Below, piece by piece: positions 32,935 to 44,099 of a stretch of 64,000 nt of DNA. The DNA comes from Hemicordylus capensis (taxonomy: Eukaryota; Chordata; Lepidosauria; Squamata; Cordylidae), in assembly GCF_027244095.1 (NCBI RefSeq), contig NC_069657.1:145882857-145946856 (forward strand), in the 5' to 3' direction. The translations under genes and the position numbers were made by a program. Below the pieces are notes generated by a model, which did not search any database, was not told where the DNA came from, and was given only the letters and a program-made list of their open reading frames with translations. How positions within the stretch are numbered: position 1 is the first letter of the stretch; every line of letters begins with the position of its first letter.

Positions 32935-33946
32935 TGTCAGGCAGTATTCTGATTCAGAAGATTCTGAGGAGGAATTGTCTGACCCATATCCGCCTGATTT
33001 GGTCTTGGTGCAGGATGCTGAGGAGGAAACCCCATGGATGGAGAGCTTACCTATTGTGGAACAGCAGAAGACTGCCGGAGAGCCATTGCCCTCTTCAGAT
33101 GGGGAGGAGTCCAGACCAAGCAGCAGACCGGTGAGCTATGTGGAGTGTCAGCATGACCACAAAAAGGAGCAGCATTTTGTGCATAGGAACACAGGAAGCT
33201 GCCATATACATACTGAGTCAGACCATTGGTCTATCTAGCTCAGTTTTGTCTTCACAGACTGCAGCAGCTTCTCCAAGGTTGCAGGCAGGAAACTCTCTCA
33301 GCCCTACCTTGGAGAAGCCAGGGAGGGACCTTGAAGCCTTCTGCTCTTCCCAGAGCAGCTCACACATCAAGTCTCCCATTCTTATGCAACCAGGGCAGAC
33401 CCTGCTTAGCTAAGGGGACAAATCATGCTTGCTACCACAAGACCAGCTCTCCTCTCCTGCAGAGAAGAAGCAGCCATTTGGCTGCAAAGTCTGATCGAGG
33501 AGGCATCTGAATCTGTAGCCCCAAAGGCAGGCAGGGCCTTAATTGACTTCACTTGGCATTTAGACTTGAAGGGGTATAAATTCAGACTTCTCACTCTGCA
33601 CCGCACTGGTTTCAACTGATCGCTTTGGCATGCAGTTCCAGCTCCCTGCTCTTGAGTACTTTGCACCTGTTTGCTCCTGGGATCTTGACCCTGTGCCTGG
33701 CTATCAACGTGTGACTCTTTTCAGAGCCCCCTGGACTACGGAATTGGCAACCGACCCCTCTCCTGGCATTGACCCATGTTGGACTTGGCATTCGACTATG
33801 ATTTATGGACTGATGATTCAAATGTGACAATTTCTATTGACTTTGTTCTACGTACACTTGCTTCCACTTTGCTGCTAGTAAAAACTCTAATCCAACACAT
33901 TCCAGCTGTTGCTTTGATTTATTGTGGGAGCGTGCACCTTTGACAC
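32935..33946. mobile_element. Solo LTR-like fossil inside L2
   Basis: Interrupts the L2 text cleanly. Ends TGTCA and TGACA are mutual inverses (TG to CA rule), with CCCC on both sides (or ACCCC if the boundary is moved by one). A TATA-like GGGTATAAATTC lies near 33570. No internal gag or pol region is present, so it looks like an LTR left by recombination. A group B SINE sits inside it. Likely Ty3/Gypsy-type or ERV-type; family not determinable by eye. It is younger than the host L2. Confidence 0.55.
33184..33460 (-). repeat. tRNA-derived SINE (group B), antisense, inside the solo LTR
   Basis: GGAACACAGGAAGCTGCC, CTGAGTCAGACCATTGGTC, CATCAAGTCTCCCATTCTTA and CTTGCTACCACAAG match the copy at 51701. 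An AGCAGCATTTTG-like phrase precedes it and AGCAGCCATTTGG follows it, a plausible 10 to 15 bp target duplication with differences. Confidence 0.75.
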
Positions 33947-35150
33947 CCCCAGCCTCCACCTGAGCCTCCGAAAACAGAGCTGGGTCTAGCGATACCCCCA
34001 AGCTGTGCACCTGCTCTTTCAAGATGAGTGCAAGCCCACCTGGTCAAATCCCCTCATCCCAATTGGCTTGTCTACTGACCAACAGCATCTCCATTTTGCC
34101 CAAGTTCAATCTCAGTTTATTAGCCTACATCCAACCCATCACTGCCTCCAGCCCCCGATTCAGGATATCCACTGCCTCCCTAAGGTCAGGTGACAAGGAT
34201 TGATAGAGCTGAGTGTCATCTGCATATTGCTGACAACTCAGTCCAAGTGCTTGGATGACCTCTCCCAGCAGTTTCATGTAGATGTTAAACTGCATGGGGG
34301 ACAAAACCAAACCCTGCAGGAACCCACAGGCCAATGGCCAAGGAGCTGAGCAGTAGTCCCCAAGCACCACCTTCTGTACCTTCCCCCTGAGAAAGGACCG
34401 AAGCCACTCCAAAGCAGTGCCTCCAATCCTCATACTCAAGAATCAGTCCAGAATGATACCATGATTGATGGTACTGAATGCTGCTGAGAGAGCCAGTAGA
34501 ACCAACAGGGACACACTCCCTCTGTCTAGCTCCTAGAATAGGTCATCCACCAGAACGACCAAGGCAGTTTCAGTTGCATATCCAGGACAGAAGCCAGGTT
34601 GAAAAGGGTCTTGATAATTGGTATCATCCCAAACCCTCTAAATCTCTTTGCACAAAAAGGGAAGGTTAGAAACAGGTCTATAGTTATCAAGGTTGGAGGG
34701 ATCAATGGAGGGCATAATGGTCTTACCATTGCCTCCTTGAGCCATGGTGGTATCCTGCCCTCCCTTAAAGAAGCATTGATTATAGCCTCCAACCATCTAT
34801 CTGTACCCTCCCTGGCAGATTTTATTAGCCATGAGGGGCAAGGGGCAAGAGCGCATGATCTCACCCACACACTGGTCACGATCTTGTCCACACCCACAGG
34901 CTGCACTAACCGAAAATAATCCATCATAATACGACCACATGGTACCTAAGTCATGGCTTTCAGAACTGCCAAAAACCTGGAGTCCAGATCAGCAGGGACG
35001 TAAGCGACTTTTATCTGAATACTGTTTTAGTACGGGAGTGATATGACCCAGAGACCAGTGGCGTAGTGAGGATGCCAGTGGCTCTTGTCCTGGCTGCCAC
35101 CAGTGGCCTCTGCCATCTCAGCCACACCCCTTGCATCTGACATCAGATGA

Positions 35151-35370
35151 GCCCCTGGTGGCGCAGTGGTAAAACTGCCGCCCTGTAATCAGAAGGTTAC
35201 AAGTTCGATCCTGACCAGGGGCTCAAGGTTGACTCAGCCTTCCATCCTTCCGAGGTCGGTAAAATGAGTACCCAGAATGTTGGGGGCAATATGCTAAATC
35301 ATTGTAAACCGCTTAGAGAGCGCCGGCTATAAAGCGGTATATAAATGTAAGTGCTATTGCTATTGCTAAG
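35151..35370 (+). repeat. Sauria-type SINE
   Basis: Head GCCCCTGGTGGCGCAGTGG (A box) and AAGTTCGATCCTGACC (B box), the middle CTCAGCCTTCCATCCTTCCG and GGTAAAATGAGTACCCAG, then the Bov-B-like ending AAGCGGTATATAAATGTAAG with GCTATT repeats. This combination marks Sauria SINEs, which are mobilised by Bov-B LINE machinery in squamates. It sits in the left arm of the outer hAT. Confidence 0.85.
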
Positions 35371-35679
35371 GGACATAGCAACGATAGCAAACAGGGCTGC
35401 ATACCCCATTTTGAAGTAAAATTCAGTGAGCGCTGGGCTCCCAGCGTGGCTGGGATGGATGGCTTCTCCCCGCTTACAAAGGGAGCCAGCAGGGTAGTTC
35501 CCAGACAGACTGAGAGTGAACACATTCCTGGCCAGGCTGGGAGCTCAGCGCTGGCTGAAACCCCCCTAAAAACAGAGCCGCACAGCTCCATTTTTGTGAG
35601 GTTTCAGCAAGCACTGAGCTCCCAATCTGGCCGGGAATGCCTCTCCCTGCCTTTGCAAGCAAAGAGAAGCCATCCCAGT

Positions 35680-37291
35680 CAGGGGCGTAACTACGGTAGG
35701 GCAGGCAGGGCACGTGCCCTGGGCACCACTTTGGGAGGGTGCGCACCAAGGTGCCATGACCCCCCCCCGCCTCCACCCAACTCAATGTATTTTTCAATCA
35801 GGCAGCAGCGCCGATGCGGCGCCCCCTCCCCTGCGAGCTCTTGGCTCTGGCTGGCCTGGGCGCCTCGCTGCCCACGAGTCTGTTCACCCCACCCCCACCC
35901 GATTAACTTTCCAGGCAGCCGCGCCAGTGCAGCCCCCCCCCCACCTGGCTCCGGCTGGGCGTTCTTCACTGCCTGCGCGGCATTGTTAGTCCTCCTGAGT
36001 CCTCCCGTCCCCGCCCACCACTCACGCGCATGCTCGAGTTGATCTCTCCTAGCACGCATGTGCTGTATTGAGAAGCGACGAGAGAGCTAGGAGGACAACG
36101 AGTATTGCCTGTTGCTGCTGCTCCGAGTCCCGCCGTGGAGAGGAAGGAAGAGGATCTGCTTTGGTGGTCAGCACAACAACAACATCACCACCACCACCAT
36201 CATCAATAAAGTTTTCCACACAGGAGGCTCAGGTGTGTGTGTGTGGTTTTTTTTTAATTTTTTATTATTACTATTACAATGAATGAATAAATGTATCTTT
36301 AATTCTTTAAAATACCGGAGCTGTGGGCTTGCTTTGGTTCGAGAGCTGGCTGGCTTGTTATTTGCTGGGACTGCCGGGGGGTGTCTCGGGCCGGCGGGGG
36401 GTGGCAGCGGCTGGGCAGCTGGAGGGTGGGTGGCGCAGGTGCGGGGTGGGCGGCCTCCCCACCCCGAGTTGAAAAAAGCGGCGGGCCGCGGCATCATGGG
36501 CCACGCTGCCACTGTGCCTGGGCGGCGGACAGAGAGCGGCGCGGCCTCTCCCTCCCCCTCCTCCTGCCCTTTCCCCCCAGTGGGTCATTGGTCTGCCTGG
36601 CCTCGGTGCACCCTCAACACTCCAGCGGCCTCCCCCCTTCCCCCCCTCCTGAGTCCTGCTGGCTGCTGCCCTTTGCTGGTGGTCCTTCCCCAAAATTCCA
36701 CCCGCACCAGTGCGGCGGCGGCGGATCCCAGAGCAACGCCGAGGCCTGCCGTGTCTGGCCCGGCGTCGCTTTCTTCTAATCTCAAGTCACTTGATGGCTG
36801 TGGGGGTGGGCAGGCAGCCGGGGGGTGGGTGAGCAGGCCAGGGGTCCTCCTTCCACCCCGGCGGCAGCGGGCATGGCAGGCGGCGGACATATGACTGGAG
36901 CGATGCCAAGGCCTGCCGTCCGGCCCGGCGTCACTTCTCAACTGCGAGGCATGCCTGCGCAGTTCAGAAGCGACGCCGGGCCGGACGGCAGGCCTCGGCG
37001 TCGCTCCAGTCATATGTCCGCCACCCGCCGCCAGCGGGGTGGAAGGAGAACCCCCGGCTGCTGCCACCCCCCGCTAGCCCGAGACACCCCCCGGCAGCCC
37101 CAGCAAATAACAAGCCAGCCAGCTCTCGAACCAAAGCAAGCCCACAGCTCCGGTATTTTAAAGAATTAAAGGTACATTCATTCATTCATTGTAATAGCAA
37201 TAATAACATGCGTGTCAGATGTTTTCGGGGGGGCACGGGGGCGCAATTTCAGTGTTTGCCCTAGGCGCCGTTTTCCCTAGTTACGCCTCTG
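35680..37291. mobile_element. hAT non-autonomous element (inner of a nest), long palindrome
   Basis: Left end CAGGGGCGTAACTACGGTAG, right end CCTAGTTACGCCTCTG. The exact 8-bp duplication ATCCCAGT is at 35672-35679 and 37292-37299. Inserted near the middle of the outer hAT. About 1.6 kb and very GC-rich, with large inverted arms (about 36262-36408 with 37058-37206) and an inner hairpin (about 36884-37030). Open frames of 122 to 203 residues in several frames are by-products of GC richness. No transposase motif was seen. Confidence 0.85.
36262..37206. repeat. Inverted arms and central hairpin of the inner hAT
   Basis: The outer arms run about 145 bases with only a few differences (shared CTTTAATTCTTTAAAATACC, GCTTGCTTTGGTTCGAGAGC, GGGGGGTGTCTCGGGC). 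The inner pair GGCGGACATATGACTGGAGC (about 36889) and GCTCCAGTCATATGTCCGCC (about 37003) closes a hairpin of roughly 130 bases centred near 36955. A fragment of the same GCCTGCCGT-GGCCCGGCGTCGCTT unit also lies near 36750. Confidence 0.85.
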
Positions 37292-37496
37292 ATCCCAGTC
37301 ACACTGGGAGCCCAGTGCTTGCTGAATTTTACTTCAAAATGGGGCACACAACCCTGTTTGCTATCATTGCCATGCCCCCTGAATCTGACATCAGACACGG
37401 GGGCATGACTGGGGAGACAGGTGCAACCTCTGGGGCGTGGTGGCCCAGTTTCTTCTAACTTGATCACATAATGGATGCTACGCCACTGCCAGAGAC

Positions 37497-37945
37497 CAAC
37501 CTGGGTGCCACATTCTGCACCAACTGCAGTTTCCAGACTACGTACAAAGGCAGTCCCACATAGAGTGCATTGCAGTAGTCAAGTCTGGAAGTTACCAGCA
37601 TATGTACCACTGTCGTACACTGAGTTGTTTATCTCAAGAAATGGACATAGCTGGCGTATCAGCCAAAGCTGATAGAAAACACCTCTGACCACTGCCTCAA
37701 CCTGGGACACCAGGGAGAGGTCTGGATCCAGAAGCACTCCCAGACTGCATACCTGTTCCATCTGTGGAAGTGTGACTCTATCCAGAATCAGCAGATCAAA
37801 ATAGTCTCCCGAGTTCCGATCCTGCACAATAAGTATCTCCGTCTTCTCTGGATTCAGTCTCAAGTTTGTTATCCCTCATTCAGCCCATCATTGCCTCTAG
37901 GCAGGCATTTAAGGAGGTTATGCCTTCTCCTGATGGTATTGACAT
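37497..37945 (-). mobile_element. L2 LINE fragment, antisense, right half of the copy split by the outer hAT
   Basis: Continues the L2 text that begins near 35015 and stops at 35055 (GGAGTGATATGACC / CAACCTGGGTGCCACATTCTG). On the minus strand it encodes RLNPEKTEILIVQDRNSGDY, VTLPQMEQVCSLGVLLDPDL and VSQVEAVVRGVFYQLWLIRQ. Truncated near 37945 before the YADD region. Confidence 0.8.
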
Positions 37946-39135
37946 GAGAACACTTTTATCCATATATTTAATATGGCAGAAATCCTCATATTTTCATATA
38001 GATTTTCTCCGTATTTAAATACCTAAACAATTAGGTATTTAATAAAGGGGAGGGCTATTTACTTACTGAAGATAATCAAAGTAGCATGGACAATCAAGTT
38101 AACACATTACTTACAATTTAATCTATGCAAACCAAACTGGCTTCCACACTTGAAAAGAAGCCACTTGACCATATCTGTATATTATAAAAAGTTTAAGCAT
38201 ATTTGGGCTCCAGGGCAAAATATTTGCTTGCTTCACTGACTTCAAGGAAGTGTTTGACTCTCTGACCATCAGCAATTGCCCTTAAATAGATAAAAAGTGG
38301 AATTGAGAAAAAACATACAATCTCAAAATGCAATCATCAACCCCAATCCTGAGGCAGGATTAAAAAACAAAAAACAAAAAACAAATACCGTGCAAAATGA
38401 GGCCCATGAAACAACAGGAGGAATAAAATTAGAACTTCACCTCTGTTTGACCCTTTCCAATGCATACTTTGATGACCTACCAGGCTGACTGAAACAATAT
38501 CTAAACCCAGATCTATGCATACTTATTTGGGAGTCAAGAAGTTTCTCTGTAATGTGATATAATCCAACAATGCTCTTTTCCAGTGGCCAAGATGCTCCTA
38601 AAATCTTTACTCATAAGTATGCTATAAAAGAATTAAAGGAGCCCAGTAATTAAAACCTACCTGCATGAACAAAAGTTTATTGAGTAAGGTGCAATTCCTA
38701 ATTAATCCCCCAGGTTGCACTTAACAGGAAGCAATAACAAGGGACAGAATTGTAAGGAAGAAGTTTTTAATTAAAGGCACAGTAATCCATAGAAGTCTTA
38801 ATAGCAGTTTTGTCTATACTTGACAAGCTGGCACTGCGTGTGTGTGTGTGTGTGTGTGTTTTAAAGCCACAAATCAGATCTGAAAAAATATAGGAGGACA
38901 CAATACAGAAAACCTGAAATGCAAAGATTTGGCAACAGCATCATCAAGATTCTCCATAAAAAGTGAATGAACAAAGGATGGCCATTCCAGAGAAAAGGAC
39001 TAATGTGGAAGCAACCCAAAACTGAGTCATCTCTAGAGTGGTATTATGCGAATCAAGCACTAAACTTGCAAGTGTTGGGGTTTGCCTAAACCAACTGAGT
39101 TCTATGGGCTTGACTCCCTTCTAGTGTTTCAATCT
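37946..39135. other. AT-rich DNA, no recognised feature
   Basis: Contains a (GT)n tract near 38838-38860 and an ACAAAAAACAAAAAAC run near 38370. No repeat family or exon recognised. Confidence 0.4.
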
Positions 39136-39640
39136 CAAACATATGAAGCTGCTTTATATTGAGCAGGGGTAGCCCTAGCCGGAGGCATGGCAGTGTCTGA
39201 GGCGAGATGCCAATGCTGTCTTGACCCTAGACCCCTTTGAAGGCCCAGCCTCCTTCAAAACTGACCCTTGCACGCTTTGAAAGTGGCATGGAGGCTGGGG
39301 AGGAGGGAAAGTTGCCAGCGGCAGCCTCTTTTTTCTCTTCTCATGTTTCTTGGAAACTTTGCAAAGAGTGCGAGGAGAGTGTCAGATCAGTCCAAAAGAG
39401 CTGCTCTGAGGGCCGGGCCGGGGGCACCTTGCCACCCTGATGGCACCCCAATAACCTGCCCCCCAAGGTGATAACCTCACCCCTGAAAGGATCCAAGTCA
39501 GACTCTTGGTCCTATCTAGATCCATATTATCTACACTGAGAGGCAGCAGCTCTGCCAGATTTCAGGTGGAGGCCTGAAAGGGTCTCCCCTTTCTGAACAC
39601 CTCCTTCATGATCAAGGTGTCTCCCCTGTCAGGTCCCTAA
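39136..39640 (-). repeat. tRNA-derived SINE (group B-like), antisense, split by an insertion
   Basis: CATATGAAGCTGCTTTATAT at 39139 and AGTCAGACTCTTGGTCCTAT with CTACACTGAGAGGCAGCAGC after 39495 are the two parts of a group B-like SINE. Something of about 320 bases interrupts it (39163-39488). Strongly diverged. Confidence 0.5.
39163..39488. mobile_element. Probable hAT-type miniature element
   Basis: Starts CAGGGGTAGCCCTAGCC and ends GGTGATAACCTCACCCCTG; the ends share CAGGGGT in inverted form. GC-rich interior (GGGCCGGGCCGGGGGCACC). The 8-bp flanks do not match, so the boundary or the duplication has decayed. Confidence 0.45.
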
Positions 39641-40885
39641 TTACCAGTCCAGCATCCAGAGTGGGTTTCAGCTATACCCTCAGGGGGATGACTAAAAGCA
39701 TGCGGGTCCAATCTTCCTTGTTCTTCTGTCTGCCTGTTCTTCCTCCCATATTGACCTAGCCCTTGGGCTGAGGTGGTGTCGAAACTGTTTCCCAGCACTT
39801 GGGCTGAACAGGTTAAAGCCTTCCTATACCAAACCAATTGAAGTATGGGAATAAACGTGTGGCTTGCTCTGGGTGTTGGCTCCCTCTCCCCCCTGCCACT
39901 CCCGCTTCAGGCACAACTGCTTTGTAGTTTAAGGCTTCTGTATTCCTCTAATCAAGCCCTGTGGTTTTAAACCTTTTATACTGTATTTGCTGAGGCAGAA
40001 GCAGCAGGAGGGGGAATAATGGCAAGTTACACAACCAGTTTGGTTTTCTTTAACCCTATTGAAAAGCCTGAAATTGGATCAGAAGAATCAGATTGTGGCT
40101 TATAGACAAAGCTATTTTCTTTGAGTTTTCCTTTGCTTCCTGACTTTATTATTCACATTAAAAAAAAAAATAAAGCCAGTGCATTCCTCCTTTGCAACAA
40201 AACAATGGATTATAGGCAAAAGCCAGCACAAAACTGTGGCTGTTCTAGATATAGAGTTTAAGATCATTTCAGATGGCTGGCTTTTAAATGAATGGAGGAA
40301 TACTAATTTGAACCAGCAAGCTCTCTCTTCCTATTATGCAAACTTTCTTCAGGTAAGGACTGGCTAAGGACCTTGTACAGTTTTGTGTTATCCTTAAAAC
40401 ATGTGATCAGATGCAGCCTGCCTTACAATGCCATAGCATTATCTGCCCTCAGACGGCATCTCTTGTGTCCCAGTGTCATATGGGAGACTGGAGTTTTGTA
40501 TTCTATCCAGTATCTTTTATGTTTTGTTGTTTAAAGGTTTGTCCCAGTGGGGATCCTGTAGAGAGCGTGGCGGATGGAGTCCAAAAGGAAAACGGAGGGA
40601 AAGGAGAAGGAGAAAATAGAGTTGTTTCTGAATAAACTCCTTGCTAAATCTATATAAGATTACTTTATGTTTGAGAAAGAAGCAGCAATTTGTTTGTGAA
40701 GGAAGGAGGAGCTGGTAGATCGACCTTCCTCTGGACAAGGCTTAAACTAGATGGGTTCTTAGTCCCTCATAATTCTATGTTTTTGTTGTTGTGCAATGAA
40801 CATTTTACCAGTTCTGGCAGCAGCTGTGTGTATGTGTGTGTGTAAGAGTATAGTGAATCAGAAAGATTCTTGTTTGAACTTCTCT
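39641..40885. other. No recognised feature
   Basis: An A-run near 40157-40172 and a (GT)n-like patch near 40827-40845. No repeat family or exon recognised. Confidence 0.35.
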
Positions 40886-41665
40886 GCTATGTTCTAGGTA
40901 AACCACTCTCTTTCAGTCATAGCCAAACCCCCATGTGCAATATGGGGATAATATGGGTCCTACCTTATAGGACTGTTGTAAGGATTACTGAGCTAATGTA
41001 TGTGAATCTGATGACTCCCATGAGGGCTGTGGAGGAGGATTCTTCAGATGAAGACCCAGAGCAGGGTGGGGGGCGGGGCAGGCTGAAGCTCCAGCCAGCT
41101 CAACAGAGCCAGAGTTGACCAGCTTGCAGGCCCCTCTGCCTCCTTCCCTCCTTCCTCCTGATGAAGCCTGAGGCTGTTGAAAGCGAGGTGCCTGTCCCAG
41201 ATCCCTGACAGCGATGTCTGGCCAGAGTACAGGCTCAGAGGGAGGAACACCGTAGGTTAGAGAGGCTAGCCAGAAGGAACAGGTATCCTTCTCTGGCCCA
41301 GCCATATCTCCTTGATAAGACCCAGCTGCAGTGATGGGTGGGGCTCTCAGCACTCTGCCTATTTAGAGCAGCCTGGATGCTGGGTCTGTGTTGGAAACAA
41401 CTTCCATAGTGACCAGCCCTACTGTGAGCAACCTTGATTGTTTTGTGTGTACTCCAGATCCTGTGGACTTCCCAGTTTAGACCTCTGGCAACATTTGTGA
41501 CTCTCCAGTCGTCCGTCCTCTGGTGCTGAGTCCTGTTTACGTCGGGCTTTCCATTCTTGTCTCTCCTTTCTCCTCCAAAAAGAGTGGTTTTTGCAGCTGC
41601 TGGGCAGTCAGCCAAGTCAGGTCATTACAGTGAAGCACACTGAACACTATCTAAATCCTGTTTTA
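40886..41665 (+). repeat. Old MIR remnant split by a solo LTR
   Basis: GTAAACCACTCTCTTTCAGT, ATATGGGGATAATATGGGTC and ATAGGACTGTTGTAAGGATT are the MIR core. The 3' block resumes after the insertion at GTGAAGCACACTGAACACTA. The continuity fixes the insertion point of the LTR between them. Confidence 0.6.
41007..41629. mobile_element. Solo LTR-like fossil inside a MIR remnant
   Basis: About 620 bases, flanked by GTGAA at 41002-41006 and 41630-41634. Near-terminal TGATGAC and GTCATTACA are partly inverse of each other. A TATA-like CTATTTAGAGC lies near 41361. No internal region is present. The 5-bp duplication suits a Ty3/Gypsy or retroviral-type integrase; family uncertain. It is younger than the MIR it splits. 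Confidence 0.5.
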
Positions 41666-42462
41666 TTGTTTTTATTATTTTACACCAACTAAAGTTTTCG
41701 TTGGTCTACTGTCTTCAACAGGATTATGCCTTTGTGTGTGTGTGGACGGTGAGGTGGTTCTCTTTCATGGGGTCTAGATGATGGGGCCATCCCCAGTAAA
41801 GGTTTTCTTTAATCCACTTGCTTGTTTACAAAGTGAGAGGAAAGAGAGAGCACAAAAAAGACAAGGGAGTGGGGAAGGAACACAGGCCCTCAGAGCGGGG
41901 CCTGATGTGTAAAGAAACAAATGACAAGTGTTCCTTCAAACAAAGGATAAAGGCCGTTCCCAGCCAAGGGGGCCCACAGAGCTGCCTTTGTATGGAGGGC
42001 CTCAGGTGCCCCCGCGCACCACACAGCCTGCTGCGAGCGAGTGGCAACACATGCATCCCAAGAAGAACCAGAGACAGAAGTGAGCCACGCAGGGAGCCTG
42101 GCCTCTAAAGGACCCAGGACATATGCAGGCATACACAGTTCAACTTCTTGCCCATAGAAGAAGCACACACAGCTCTTGTCTGCTGAGCTTGGGTTTTTGT
42201 ATTTTTCAAGCCCTGGCATGTAAGGTACATTTAAGAGTAACAATTGCTTGTTAAAGAACAGATTAGCAACACACATTACAGATAACAATCCCCCAAATAT
42301 GCTATCAATGACTATGAACAGAAGGTGAACTAACCAATAAAACAATTCGTTAATAGAGAGAACATGGGCCTCCTTTTGAAGACCTTGCTTTTCAGCCAGC
42401 CTCCTCTCAGTTTCTCTGAAGCTGCTGGGTGTCAGTCACCGCCCTTAAGTCAGGGTTGTCAC
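41666..42462. other. No recognised feature
   Basis: No repeat family recognised. Frames of 76 to 151 residues lack motifs. Confidence 0.35.
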
Positions 42463-43972
42463 CTACAGGAGGGGCTGGCATTATAATCAGGGAGCATAGT
42501 GTGTTAAAACATGTTTAGTGGTAAGCTATGGACAAGTTTATACGGATTACTTTGTTTGATTCAAAAACCTCTCTACATAAAAAATTTCCATGGTGCCACT
42601 CTCACATGTGTAGTGCACCTCTGTGATGACCAGAGTCCAGAGGCATAGCTATAATCGATTAAATGCGGGGTGGGGGATGTCCCTGGGCACCTGGGTGACA
42701 GCTTGCTTTTCACTCTCCCCCTCCCGCCTCTTTGAAGAAGGAGGGAGGGAAGTGGGGCAGGGGGCTAGCTTCATTTTTGTTTCAGGGCCCACTCAATATC
42801 GCTGCATCCATGACATCACAGTTTCTGGTACATTTTTGACTGTTTGAAATAAATTGTTATATATATAATATTTTTTGTGAAAAATTGTCAAGCATATACT
42901 CTTTCAATTACTTGTGGGGAGGGAAAGTACAACAAAAGTACAACAAAAGAACGTACAACAAATGTATTGTTACTTGCATAGTGAAATAGTTACCATTTCA
43001 TAACAGATTCAAAAATGGTGTTAACAATTCACCCCCTCCCCCCCAACTCCACCCCATGGTGTTCTGCCTGTAAAAAGGAGGCAGGGGGAATCTTCAGAAA
43101 TCATCATGTCCTTTTTTTTTTTAAACAGCTTATGAAAATAACTTTCCAGTGACACATTTGTTGCAGATAAATTGCTATATAAGTAATTGAACAGGAAGCC
43201 AGCCACCTTTAAATGAGAAACAAGAGTTTTATATTTATTACTAACTAAAACATAGGCTAAGGAAAAACAACAACATACTAACAGTCTCTTATGCAGAGAG
43301 AGGGAGAGCCTCTCACTTTGAATTTAGGACAGCAAATAGGCAGACAATCCCAAACTCCACACCCAAACCAGTACATAAAAGTAAAGTTGTGCCATCAAGT
43401 TGGTGTTGACTCCTGGCGACCACAGAGGCCTGTGGTTTTCTTTGGTAGAATTCAGGAGTGGTTTACTATTGCCATCTCCCACGCAGTATGAGATGATGGC
43501 TTTCAGCATCTTTCTATATTGCTGCTGCCTGATATAGGTGTTTCCCATAGTCTGGGAAACATACCAATGAGGATCCAAACCAGCATCCTCTTGCTCCCTA
43601 GGCAAGTTACTTCCCCGCTGCACCATTAGGTGGCTTTTAAGCCAGTACATAGTTACTTTCATATATAGACAAGCATGCCCCATACACAGAACGGAGACAA
43701 TGTCTGTAGCAACATTCTCATGTTGCCAGCAACATTACCCAACAACACTGGTCCAATAGTTACTGAGATAATGAGGTGGAGTCCATCTGTAGTGATGATG
43801 ATCACGGAGGTGCACTACACATGTAAGAGTAACACCATACAGATTCATCTAGAATGCTTTTTGAATCAAACAAAGCAATCTGTGTAATCATATCACTAAC
43901 TTTGCCATGAAATTAGATATGCTCCCAGATTATGCTTAAGCTTGGGAAATACTAGTAGCTCCTCCTGAGCTT
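42463..43972. mobile_element. Structure with long imperfect inverted ends, possible DNA transposon
   Basis: About 42463-42650 resembles the reverse complement of about 43780-43972. Shared ordered blocks are CAGGAGG-GCT, GGGAGCAT, TTTGTTTGATTCAAAAA, TCACATGTGTAGTGCACCTC (left wording) and GTGATGA. The arms are about 170-190 bases with indels. The 1.1-kb interior holds a hAT-like end near 42640-42835 (CAGAGGCATAGCTATAAT), unassigned DNA and a group A SINE. No transposase frame or target duplication was found. Confidence 0.45.
43381..43636 (-). repeat. tRNA-derived SINE (group A), antisense
   Basis: GTAAAGTTGTGCCATCAAGT tail side, TTTCAGCATCTTTCTATATTG, GGGAAACATACCAATGAGGA, ending CACCATTAGGTGGC head side. 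Longer than the copy at 704 because it keeps CCCATAGTCTGGGAAAC. Confidence 0.78.
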
Positions 43973-44099
43973 ATTTGAAATAGCTCTCCAAGTGATTGGT
44001 CTAGCAGCCTCTCTTTTCCTTCTAGACAATGCTGCAAATATGATTGGCTGGCTGAGTGGATGCATGGCTGCACCATTTTAATATCTCTCTTTTGCTCTC

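Larger units (their letters stand above)
32205..35010 (-). mobile_element. L2 LINE, antisense, interrupted by a solo LTR
   Basis: The 3' UTR (TTAGATTTCTGTACTGCC in reverse) is followed by the C-terminal part (WTFKALNALGLGYLRD, FSVVAPRLWNALL), then, past the insertion at 32935-33946, the RT (GGTALEWLRSFLRG, CGFLQGLVLSPMQFNIYMK, QYADDTQLYQSLSP) and the upstream region to about 35010. The YADD box is intact here. Several frame changes and stops divide it. A different subfamily from the L2 at 1008 by wording. 5' truncated before the endonuclease. Confidence 0.8.
35056..37488. mobile_element. hAT non-autonomous element (outer of a nest) with exact 8-bp duplication
   Basis: Left end CAGTGGCGTAGTGAGGATGC, right end GGATGCTACGCCACTG. 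The flanking duplication CCAGAGAC is at 35048-35055 and 37489-37496. It splits an L2 that resumes at 37497. The element is itself palindromic: AAACAGGGCTGCATACCCCATTTTGAAGTAAAATTC in the left half (about 35388-35424) mirrors the right half near 37320-37360. A Sauria SINE (35151) and a second hAT (35680) lie inside. No transposase. Confidence 0.85.

Noticed and set aside
35446-37169. Several 100 to 203-residue frames
   Set aside because: They lie in the GC-rich palindromic hAT elements and read through both inverted arms; no transposase motif.
41890-42345. 151-residue minus-strand frame
   Set aside because: No motif or homology recognised, and the sequence has no codon-like bias that I can see.
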